From assembly GCA_965367695.1 (NCBI GenBank), contig CBDUKB010000156.1, forward strand, positions 1 to 7,119: a stretch of DNA of 7,119 nucleotides, in the 5' to 3' direction. A model generated the notes under the pieces. It made no database searches and was not told the origin of the DNA. It was given only the letters and a program-made list of their open reading frames with translations. Shown piece after piece: positions 1 to 6,552 of the stretch. How positions within the stretch are numbered: the stretch's first letter is position 1; each line of letters begins with the position of its first letter. This DNA comes from Putridiphycobacter sp965367695. GTDB lineage: Bacteria; Bacteroidota; Bacteroidia; Flavobacteriales_D; Crocinitomicaceae. The translations under genes were made by a program, and so were the position numbers.

Positions 1-2590
1 AAACAACTTTTGCCGAATTCATGACCTTGGAAGCTTCTCTGTTTTGTCCTTCATAAGAAGCCGTGACAGAAGGGTGTTTTGCAAAAATATCAGGCAATAT
101 TTCGGTCTTGATATTATTCATAAAATCAGTCGCACTGGCTTTACTATTTTTCATATCAGCTGAAATTTGAATTTCTCGTTGGCCTGCCAAGTGATTAATG
201 GTAATTTCACCACGTTCAATGGTATAAGAAGCAATTTCGCTAAATGGTATCCTTTCACCTGCACTGGTCAAAATACGCATATCGTCCAAATTTTTGATGG
301 AGGTTCTTTCGCTTTCTAAAAAACGGACCCAAATTTTAATTTCATCCTGTCCGCGTTGAAAGCGTTGTACTTGGTTTCCGAAAAACGCAGCACGTACTTG
401 AAACATCACATCATTCATGGTCAAGCCCAATAAATAAGCATTGGGTTTTAAATCAATTTTTATTTCCTTGATACCTTGAGGATCATTGTCGGTGATATCT
501 TTCAAGCCTTCGATTTGTAACATGCCGGCCTTTAATTCATTTTTAGCCGATTTTAATTCTGCTACATTATTCCCCATTAATGAAACTGAAATTGGACTTC
601 CTCCGAATTGTGAACCCGAGCCAAATGCTAAAGATTCCACCCCGTAAAATTCTCCTGCTAATTCTTCAATTTCTTTCGTCAATTCAGGGGCAGAAAAATC
701 TCTTAACTCTCCTTGTAATAAATTAATATCTAGTTTGGCAGTGGCCGAACCTGGTCCTATTGTTTTAATAATATTTAAAATAACAGAATCGCCTGTTGAC
801 TGAAGATCCAAATATTTTTCATTGACTTGCCAAGCTTTTTCTTCAATGACAGAAATTATGGAATCTGTTGTATTTACATTGGTCCCTTGTGGCATGGTTA
901 AACTAATAGAAATTCGATCACTGGCTATTTCAGGGAAAAAGGTCGTTCTAATGATGCCTCCTCCAATACCCCCTAGGGTGATAATAAACAAAGCGATAAT
1001 GACTGTTAAGCTGATAAACCTATTTTTAACGGTGAAGTTTAAGACAGGAACATACAGGTTATCTCTTAAATAAACCATTACTTTTTCTGCTCCAGTATTA
1101 AATTTAAATGGCTTCGCATCACGATTCAAGGCTTTAGAGTGAGCAATATGTGCTGGTAAAATAACCATGGCCTCTAACAGTGAAATCCCTAGGGTTAACA
1201 GTACAATGATGGAAACTTCTCCAAAAAACTGACCCAGTCTACCATCTAAAAACAAGAAAGTTGCAAAGGCTAAAATGGTGGTTAGTACAGAGGCAAAAAT
1301 CGGCGGTATTACTTCAATTGTACCATCTATCGCAGCCCGAATAGGCGTTTTTCCTTTTTCGTAATGTGAGTAAATATTTTCAGCAATTACAATTCCATCA
1401 TCAACCAAAATACCGATTACAATGATCATTCCAAACAAAGACAATACATTAATGGTCACATCAAATTGACCTGCAAAAGTAAACATCCCTAAGAATGAAA
1501 TGGGTAAACCAAAAGCAACCCAAAAAGCCAATCGTGGTTTTAGAAATAAAGAAAGAATAATCAATACCAGCAACATTCCTTGCCAAGCATTATTCATTAA
1601 TAATTCTGTTCGCTGATTCAAAGTCACAGAAGAATCAGAAATCACGGCTAATTGAATCTCATTATTCTTTTCATTATAGTCTTCGATATATTTCTTAACG
1701 TTATCTGCAGTTGTTATTAAATCTTCGCTATTGGTGTTGTTGATGACAATTCTGACTGAATTATTTCCATTAAAAGCCAAACTATTAGGTGTATCATTAA
1801 AACGATCCCGTATTTCAGCTACATCTTTTAAGCGAATGATATTACCATTTTGATCAGCTTTTACAATAATTTCATTTAATTCTGTGGCATAATAAGCACG
1901 GTGTGAAGCACGAATTAAATACTCCTCAGCATCAGTTTTTATTGATCCACCGGTGGTTAAAATCGCATTGCTTGCCACCGCATTTGAAATTTGAACGAAG
2001 CTTAAATTAAAAGCCCGCATGTCTGATTCTCTCACGGCAATTTCAATTTCTTCGTCGGGGTAACCCGATAAAGTAACCATGGAAATCCCATCAATCAAAC
2101 GCAACTCTTTTTCGATTTGTTGTGCTTTTTGTTTTAAGGTAATTAAGGGTACATTTTTCCCATTCACCACAAATGAAATCGTTTCTCGAGAAGCTTCTTG
2201 CTTTGCGATAATTGGCGGTTCCATACCCGAAGGGAAACTGGGTACTTTGTCTACTGCATTTTTAACATCTGCCAGAATTACATCTACATCATACTCCCGA
2301 TAAGTTTCAACTGTAATGGTCGCTGAATTTTCGTTGGACTTAGAAGTAACACGATCAATACCTTCCAAACCTTTTAAATTATCTTCAATCTTTAGCACCA
2401 CCCCTTCTTCCATCTCTTGAGGAGAAGCACCAGGATAGTTCATGGTGATGACAATGATATTTGAATCAGATAATGGGAAAAAAGAGGATGTCAAGGACTT
2501 ATAACCTAGAATACCAAAAATGGCGAAGGCAATAATGATAATGTTCACCCCAATTGGATATTTAATAAAATAAGAAATTAATTTCTTCAT
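1..2590 (-). CDS. RND-family multidrug efflux permease (AcrB-like, HAE1 type), C-terminus beyond window
   Basis: Inner-membrane proton-driven pump that would take substrates from the periplasm or outer membrane leaflet and pass them to an outer-membrane channel through the adaptor encoded just upstream. From ATG at 2590, 863 residues are visible with no stop before the left edge. AcrB-type proteins are about 1040 residues, so the last membrane block (TM8-12) is outside. TM1 lies near residues 12-32, and the first porter region follows. TM2-TM6 lie near 336-480. TM4 carries the paired aspartates D397-D398 in GILVDDGIVIAEN, equivalent to the proton-relay pair D407/D408 of AcrB. TM7 is near 524-545, followed by the second porter region. 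TM6 ends in ILPAHIAHS, unlike AcrB proper, which suggests a different HAE1 subclade. The start is 21 bases after the adaptor stop and has no Shine-Dalgarno, normal for Bacteroidota. Substrate cannot be read from sequence. Confidence 0.93.
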   Translation of the reverse strand, partial: MKKLISYFIKYPIGVNIIIIAFAIFGILGYKSLTSSFFPLSDSNIIVITMNYPGASPQEMEEGVVLKIEDNLKGLEGIDRVTSKSNENSATITVETYREYDVDVILADVKNAVDKVPSFPSGMEPPIIAKQEASRETISFVVNGKNVPLITLKQKAQQIEKELRLIDGISMVTLSGYPDEEIEIAVRESDMRAFNLSFVQISNAVASNAILTTGGSIKTDAEEYLIRASHRAYYATELNEIIVKADQNGNIIRLKDVAEIRDRFNDTPNSLAFNGNNSVRIVINNTNSEDLITTADNVKKYIEDYNEKNNEIQLAVISDSSVTLNQRTELLMNNAWQGMLLVLIILSLFLKPRLAFWVAFGLPISFLGMFTFAGQFDVTINVLSLFGMIIVIGILVDDGIVIAENIYSHYEKGKTPIRAAIDGTIEVIPPIFASVLTTILAFATFLFLDGRLGQFFGEVSIIVLLTLGISLLEAMVILPAHIAHSKALNRDAKPFKFNTGAEKVMVYLRDNLYVPVLNFTVKNRFISLTVIIALFIITLGGIGGGIIRTTFFPEIASDRISISLTMPQGTNVNTTDSIISVIEEKAWQVNEKYLDLQSTGDSVILNIIKTIGPGSATAKLDINLLQGELRDFSAPELTKEIEELAGEFYGVESLAFGSGSQFGGSPISVSLMGNNVAELKSAKNELKAGMLQIEGLKDITDNDPQGIKEIKIDLKPNAYLLGLTMNDVMFQVRAAFFGNQVQRFQRGQDEIKIWVRFLESERTSIKNLDDMRILTSAGERIPFSEIASYTIERGEITINHLAGQREIQISADMKNSKASATDFMNNIKTEILPDIFAKHPSVTASYEGQNREASKVMNSAKVV

Positions 2591-2611
2591 TTGAATATAA
2601 TTATTGCTTTG

Positions 2612-3718
2612 TTATTGAATGATTGATACTTTCATGCCTTCGAAAGCGCCGGGCACAGGTTTTGATAGCATTTTCACCCCATCTTCAATTCCTTTTACTA
2701 TGGCTGTATTGGTATTGTCAAATACAATCTCAACTGGTATTAAACTCAATTCATTGTCAATTACAATATATACTGCTTGGTTGTTGACCAGTAAGTTCCT
2801 AGGTATTTCAATGGCATCAATCACGTCTTGTGCATCAATATCTGCTTCAATAAACTCACCTTCATTTAAATCCCTGCCTACAACCTCTACAAATATTTGA
2901 ATGGTTTGAGAATTGGTGTTTACTTGTGGATTAATTCGGGTTACCCTTCCAACCCAAGACTTTGTTTTATCAATGTTATTCAGGTTGACTTTTTTACCAA
3001 CTACTAACAAATCTTTTAAAGTTGCATTCACGTTTAACTCTAATTCATAAACGCCTGGACGAATATATTCCCCAAGTTTTTGACCTTGATTAACCAGTGT
3101 CCCAGGGGTCACAGATGCCGCTACCAATACCCCTGTAAAAGGAGCACGGATGGTATACTTTTTAAGTCTAGTTTCTAAATTTTTTATACTGTAGTAGGTA
3201 GTTGTAATATTTTTACCCGTTATATAATGCGACTCTTGCTCCGACTTTGCTTTCGGTAACTTTGGCAAGTCACTTTCAATATCAATGGAGTTCAAATAAT
3301 CTTTCCACATGGATAAAGATGCTGGATAATCAAATTGAATATCTGCTAATATACCCGTAATGGCAGTTTTAAATGCTGCTCTTTGAGAAATGACAGAAGC
3401 TTTAAATTCGTCATTATTAATTTGAATCAATGTAGCACCTTTTGAAAAAGAAGTTCCTGCTTTGAACGGTTTATTACCTTGAACAAAAACACCGGTAACC
3501 TCGGCATAAATTTGCATTCTATCTTTGGCTAAAATACTGCCACTGGTTGGAATTTGAAAGGGCACCCTTTTATTTTCTGCCACTTGAATATAGGCAGATG
3601 CTACTGCATTTTCCGTCTTTTTTTCGGGTTCTTTTTTACTATTCACTAATAAACGATTCCCTAAAAAGCCCAATGCTAGTATGGCAATTCCTGATATGGT
3701 GATGATAATTTTTCTCAT
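2612..3718 (-). CDS. RND efflux periplasmic adaptor (membrane fusion protein, HlyD/AcrA-like)
   Basis: Periplasmic adaptor that would join the RND pump encoded downstream to an outer-membrane channel. The protein has 368 residues. An N-terminal membrane anchor is at about residues 4-25, with no lipobox cysteine, so it is held by a transmembrane helix rather than lipid. The first half of the biotinyl-lipoyl fold is near 68-103. A short helical hairpin of about 80 residues (107-186) is interrupted by a Pro/Lys-rich turn near 150-158. The second lipoyl half begins at YTIRAPFTGVL (188-198), followed by a beta-barrel domain (about 217-300) and a membrane-proximal domain to the end. Its ATG overlaps the regulator stop as ATGA (3715-3718), a sign of translational coupling. 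The pump gene follows after 21 bases. Family assignment is firm; substrate is unknown. Confidence 0.93.
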   Translation of the reverse strand: MRKIIITISGIAILALGFLGNRLLVNSKKEPEKKTENAVASAYIQVAENKRVPFQIPTSGSILAKDRMQIYAEVTGVFVQGNKPFKAGTSFSKGATLIQINNDEFKASVISQRAAFKTAITGILADIQFDYPASLSMWKDYLNSIDIESDLPKLPKAKSEQESHYITGKNITTTYYSIKNLETRLKKYTIRAPFTGVLVAASVTPGTLVNQGQKLGEYIRPGVYELELNVNATLKDLLVVGKKVNLNNIDKTKSWVGRVTRINPQVNTNSQTIQIFVEVVGRDLNEGEFIEADIDAQDVIDAIEIPRNLLVNNQAVYIVIDNELSLIPVEIVFDNTNTAIVKGIEDGVKMLSKPVPGAFEGMKVSIIQ

Positions 3719-4134
3719 TGGTTTTTATTTGAACTTGAATTAATTGTTGTTTGGTAAGCGAAATCTTCTTTTACATTCGCTTGAATTTTTTTTAAAACAT
3801 TAATGGTACTGGCTATTTCATCAGGGCTGATATCTTTTTGAATAATATCAGATACTTCCTTAAAAATAGGCGTTGTTTTTTCTAACACCTCCAACCCTGT
3901 TGCCGTCACAAATAAATTATTCACCCTTTTATCTTCTTTAGATGGAATTCTAGCTAAAGCCAAATCATTCTGACTTACTCCCTCATGATCGTGCAGTTTA
4001 TGAAGTAAAACAAATTGCATTTTGGTCAAATCAAATCCATGGGCTTGCAGCATGTGATCAATGCGCTCCTCCATCATTTTTACTGTCTTTCCCAAATTAG
4101 GTGCCAGTGAATCTTTAAAATCAATTGGTAACAT
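3715..4134 (-). CDS. MarR-family regulator lacking the DNA-recognition helix
   Basis: First gene of the efflux operon and, by position, its expected local repressor. It has 139 residues, short for MarR proteins (usually about 145-165). Helix 1 lies around residues 9-30, helix 2 around 37-48 (MQFVLLHKLHDHEG) and helix 3 begins at SQNDLA (54-59). The sequence then goes straight to the beta-wing, RIPSKEDKRVNNLFVT (62-77), with the conserved D68/R70 of the wing. The C-terminal dimerisation helices follow (about 79-130). In E. coli MarR about 24 residues separate these blocks; here there are two (L60, A61), so recognition helix 4 is missing. The frame is open and both flanks align with the family, so this is an in-frame internal deletion, not a frameshift. 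The dimer interface should survive but specific DNA binding should be lost or altered. ATGA overlap with the adaptor gene couples their translation. Confidence 0.88.
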   Translation of the reverse strand: MLPIDFKDSLAPNLGKTVKMMEERIDHMLQAHGFDLTKMQFVLLHKLHDHEGVSQNDLALARIPSKEDKRVNNLFVTATGLEVLEKTTPIFKEVSDIIQKDISPDEIASTINVLKKIQANVKEDFAYQTTINSSSNKNQ

Positions 4135-4138
4135 TAGG

Positions 4139-4146
4139 CAAAGGTA
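4139..4146 (-). promoter_or_regulatory. Promoter -7 element (TAnnTTTG type) of the efflux operon
   Basis: On the minus strand the sequence reads TACCTTTG, an exact match to the Bacteroidota -7 consensus TAnnTTTG. A TTG at 4170-4168 (minus strand) sits 21 bases upstream and could be the -33 element; it falls inside the palindrome at 4156-4173. Only four bases separate the element from the ATG at 4134, so the transcript would be leaderless or nearly so. The motif match is seen directly; promoter activity is inferred. Confidence 0.5.
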
Positions 4147-4155
4147 ATATCATTT

Positions 4156-4173
4156 TAGTTGCACATACAACTA
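4156..4173. promoter_or_regulatory. MarR-type operator palindrome upstream of the efflux operon
   Basis: Perfect 6-base inverted repeat with a 6-base spacer: TAGTTG-CACATA-CAACTA. It ends 22 bases upstream of the regulator ATG and covers the likely -33 region. Size, symmetry and placement fit an autoregulatory operator for a winged-helix MarR dimer. The link to the adjacent MarR gene is inferred from position. The present protein lacks the helix that would read this site. Confidence 0.6.
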
Positions 4174-4272
4174 TTTAAATTATTTAAGGTTTTTTATGAT
4201 ATAATTTACCCATAGCTTTTTCTTAAAACGCCATAGATTTTGCCATTAGGAGAAGGATGGAAACTTGTTAAA

Positions 4273-5415
4273 TTAAATGATATAAAGTAAATACCCTAAT
4301 AATGACCCTCCAGAAATAACCCAAATTGGACTTAATTTTTTAAAAGTAAATACCACCGCAAAAGATAATACGCAGAGCAATATTGACTTCCAATCGAGCA
4401 AGGTTTGCTGTCCCATTTCCACAATTACAGCTGCCATTACGGCCACAGCTGCTACATTTACCGCATCTAAAAAACTAGATAAAAACACACTTTTTCGCAT
4501 TTTTGGAACCAAGGGATTTAAAATAAGTACAAATATAAAGGAAGGCAAAAATATTCCTATGGAAGCCATGATTGCACCATTCAGCCCACTTAACTGATAA
4601 CCAATAAAAGTGGCGGTAGAAAGCACTGGGCCGGGTGTAAACTGACCAATTGCAATGGCATCTAATAATTGTTGCTGACTTAACAATCCTTTATCGACCA
4701 ATTCAGCATCTAAATAAGCAAATAACACGTACCCACTTCCATATAAAACAGCACCCACTTTTAAAAATATCCAAAAGACTTTAATTGAGGAAAGTGATAT
4801 TACCGAAGTAGCCCCCATACCTCCTTGCAAAAACAGCAAAGGTGTAATTGATTTTAATTCTTTATTTTTTAATCGCTTACTGCCATATAATAGCAATGCA
4901 CCAATTACACCCGCACTTAATAATAAATAAATTTCGTTGACACCTAAAAAAGAAATCACTAGGACGAGTAGACCCAATACAATTAAGAAATTAGATTTTA
5001 ATGCTTTTTTACCCAGTTTAAATATTGCCATAGCAATAATGGCCAATACAACAGGTTTAATTCCAAAAATAAATGGGGCTACATTTGGCAGTTCACCATA
5101 AGTGACATAAAAATAAGCCAATAAACCAGTGATTGTAATTGCAGGAATGATAAAACTTAAGCCTGCTACAAATAAGCCCCAAAAACCGGCTCTTTCATGA
5201 CCGCAATGCATGGTCATTTCAGTTGAGTTTGGACCAGGAATTAAATTAGTTGCCCCCACCAAGTCTAAAAAATGCTGTTTGCTCATCCACTTCCGTTTTT
5301 CTACCACTTCGGCCTCCATCATAGCAATGTGTGCAGCCGGACCACCAAAAGCGAACAATCCCAGTTTAAAAAACACCTGTGCAACTTCCAATAATTTGTT
5401 TTGTTCCTTTCCCAT
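4273..5415 (-). CDS. chrA: Chromate transporter, ChrA/CHR family, long two-domain form
   Basis: Integral membrane transporter of the CHR superfamily; characterised members export chromate, and many others have untested anion substrates. From ATG it has 380 residues, the usual length of the long form, made of two homologous halves. The N-half carries FGGPAAHIAMME (23-34) and LIPGPNSTEM (58-67), followed by four or five hydrophobic segments. The C-half, from about 215, repeats the plan with YGSGYVLFAYLDAELV and GQFTPGPVLSTATFIGY, then further membrane segments. An in-frame TTG at 5424 would add three residues; the ATG is preferred because it is the stronger codon and leaves a plausible leader after the TATTTTTG element at 5436-5443. 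No chrB-like regulator adjoins it. A 138-base gap with its own promoter separates it from the efflux operon, so it is probably transcribed alone. Actual chromate resistance is not established. Confidence 0.92.
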   Translation of the reverse strand: MGKEQNKLLEVAQVFFKLGLFAFGGPAAHIAMMEAEVVEKRKWMSKQHFLDLVGATNLIPGPNSTEMTMHCGHERAGFWGLFVAGLSFIIPAITITGLLAYFYVTYGELPNVAPFIFGIKPVVLAIIAMAIFKLGKKALKSNFLIVLGLLVLVISFLGVNEIYLLLSAGVIGALLLYGSKRLKNKELKSITPLLFLQGGMGATSVISLSSIKVFWIFLKVGAVLYGSGYVLFAYLDAELVDKGLLSQQQLLDAIAIGQFTPGPVLSTATFIGYQLSGLNGAIMASIGIFLPSFIFVLILNPLVPKMRKSVFLSSFLDAVNVAAVAVMAAVIVEMGQQTLLDWKSILLCVLSFAVVFTFKKLSPIWVISGGSLLGYLLYII

Positions 5416-5441
5416 TTTTTGCAATTCAATTGCTGCAAAAA
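5416..5441. promoter_or_regulatory. Operator-like dyads over the chrA promoter and leader
   Basis: Two overlapping inverted repeats lie immediately before the chrA ATG. The outer one has 8-base perfect arms, TTTTTGCA (5416-5423) and TGCAAAAA (5434-5441), separated by 10 bases. Nested within it, nearly concentric, is the odd palindrome GCAATT-C-AATTGC (5421-5433). They cover the end of the possible -7 element and the expected transcription start, where a repressor would block initiation. The symmetry is seen directly; the function is inferred. Chance AT-rich symmetry cannot be excluded. Confidence 0.35.
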
Positions 5442-5443
5442 TA
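5436..5443 (-). promoter_or_regulatory. Possible chrA promoter -7 element
   Basis: The minus strand reads TATTTTTG, matching TAnnTTTG. It ends 20 bases before the ATG at 5415, giving a leader of about 15 bases. No clear TTG lies at the usual -33 distance, so the call rests on the -7 match alone, which is weak evidence in AT-rich DNA. Confidence 0.35.
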
Positions 5444-5548
5444 AACCATTATTTATAAATTAAAAGGACTATTTGAAGAATCATCTCTAAAATGGTTTCA
5501 ATAATTTTATTACAACCTCACACCTACTACCTATATATTGAGTAGAAA

Positions 5549-6430
5549 TTATTCACATTCTGATACAATTTTGTACCTAGATTTGCTTTTATCCGACACG
5601 TAGATTGGATCAGTACTTTTACCTGCACCAATTTTAAACAAGCCATTTTCTACACTTTGAAAAACAAGTGTGTCGACTTCAAAACTGTTTTTATAAAAGA
5701 TGCTAATATTTTCATAAAGTTTTTCCACTGAAAGGATTGGATAAGGATCACTACCACTCCAAAAATCAACCGAATTATTAGCGATACTCATGCCATCCAT
5801 CACCTCTTCACAAGGTTCAAACAAAACCATTTCACCATCAATAGCTGTTAAAGTAAACCATTTAAATGAAATGTTTTTCAAAATCATTGTTGCATTCGAA
5901 CATGACTTTGATTTAACTTTGGCTACGTTTTTATCTTGGATTAAATAAAAATCATCACGATATCCTTGGATATGAAATAAAATTTCTTCCTTTTTATTGT
6001 CCACATACAAATAAAATATAACCTCCTCTTCTTCAAAAGAATGAATAATTATTTTATCTCCTTTCTTTTCTACTTTAAAAACATCATAGTGACTGCCAAG
6101 AGAATAAATTTCCCATAAATTTACATCATCTAATTTTCGAATTATTTGAAAGTCGAAATCATTCAATTTCCAGCTTTCTTCGTAAGTCAATTTACCATCA
6201 ATCATCTTTAAATCAAAATAATTGCCTCTTAATCCCTGAATTAATTGATTTTCATGAGTACTTAATTCATAATCTACAGGCACGAAATCTGTTGTATCAA
6301 TTTCCACCAGTTTTTTATTTTCCAATGTTTTTTCTTGAGTTTTTGATTCTTCTGCAACTTGTTTTTCAGTGCAGTTAACCAATAAAACAGCAGACAATAG
6401 TATAAAACAGATTTTTTTCACGCGCTTCAC
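5549..6430 (-). CDS. Hypothetical lipoprotein, unrecognised family
   Basis: I do not recognise this 293-residue protein. It begins with a type II signal peptide: basic n-region (MKRVKK), hydrophobic core (7-18) and lipobox LVNC with Cys20 as the lipidation site. A charged Glu/Lys-rich linker follows (about 21-45). The rest is rich in aromatic and beta-branched residues and looks mostly beta-strand. Two segments resemble each other, NYFDLKMIDGKL (70-81) and KWFTLTAIDGEM (190-201), suggesting two copies of one beta domain. The mature part also has Cys177, Cys207 and Cys292. No ATG is available: an in-frame TAA at 6440-6442 limits the start to GTG at 6430 or GTG at 6421. The second gives MKKICF and also keeps a full signal peptide. 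It is flanked by carbonic anhydrase and chrA with gaps of 122 and 133 bases, so it is likely its own unit. It should be anchored in the cell envelope. Confidence 0.8.
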   Translation of the reverse strand: MKRVKKICFILLSAVLLVNCTEKQVAEESKTQEKTLENKKLVEIDTTDFVPVDYELSTHENQLIQGLRGNYFDLKMIDGKLTYEESWKLNDFDFQIIRKLDDVNLWEIYSLGSHYDVFKVEKKGDKIIIHSFEEEEVIFYLYVDNKKEEILFHIQGYRDDFYLIQDKNVAKVKSKSCSNATMILKNISFKWFTLTAIDGEMVLFEPCEEVMDGMSIANNSVDFWSGSDPYPILSVEKLYENISIFYKNSFEVDTLVFQSVENGLFKIGAGKSTDPIYVSDKSKSRYKIVSECE

Positions 6431-6431
6431 A

Positions 6432-6446
6432 TTACTAATTTAGTAA
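6432..6446. promoter_or_regulatory. Perfect palindrome just upstream of the lipoprotein start
   Basis: TTACTAA-T-TTAGTAA is a perfect 7-base inverted repeat around one central base, ending one base before the GTG start at 6430. Its one-base centre makes it a poor RNA hairpin, so a protein-binding site is the more natural reading. The function is inferred only. Confidence 0.35.
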
Positions 6447-6455
6447 GATAAGCTT

Positions 6456-6469
6456 TCTTTCATGAAAGA
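6456..6469. promoter_or_regulatory. Second perfect palindrome upstream of the lipoprotein gene
   Basis: TCTTTCATGAAAGA is a 14-base perfect palindrome whose centre is about 23-24 bases (a little over two helical turns) from that of the palindrome at 6432-6446. The two have different sequences, so they would bind different proteins if both are real. It lies in the promoter region of the lipoprotein gene, but I found no clear -7/-33 pair there. Confidence 0.35.
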
Positions 6470-6552
6470 TGAATCAAAACAAGTAAAAAATCATAACTAA
6501 TTATATTGTTTCAATTTAAATACCATTATTCTATTTTGGAAATAAACCAGCT

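Noticed and set aside
822..1073. Plus-strand open frame of 83 codons
   Set aside because: It lies antisense inside the RND permease gene, which has a clear family match across the region; the translation has no recognisable features.
2079..2303. Plus-strand open frame of 74 codons
   Set aside because: It is antisense to the first porter region of the RND permease and is explained as a shadow frame.
2619..2900. Plus-strand open frame of 93 codons
   Set aside because: It is antisense to the C-terminal third of the adaptor gene, with no supporting motif.
4174..4272. Possible chrA terminator or small RNA in the chrA-marR gap
   Set aside because: Only a weak interrupted stem (GCGTTTT/AAAAAGC) and A/T runs are present; nothing reaches the standard of a supported feature.
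4273..5424. chrA start at TTG 5424
   Set aside because: It is possible, but ATG at 5415 is only three codons downstream, is the stronger start codon and fits the putative promoter spacing better.
5210..5458. Plus-strand open frame of 82 codons
   Set aside because: Most of it is antisense to the conserved N-terminal motifs of chrA; it is a shadow.
5443..5498. Inverted repeat AAACCATT ... AATGGTTT with 40-base spacing upstream of chrA
   Set aside because: The 8-base arms are far apart in AT-rich DNA, do not extend further, and have no U-tract or compact geometry. Chance is likely.
5524..5545. Possible terminator hairpin after the lipoprotein gene (CTACT ... AGTAG)
   Set aside because: The stem is only five pairs with a 12-base loop and no following run of T on the minus strand.
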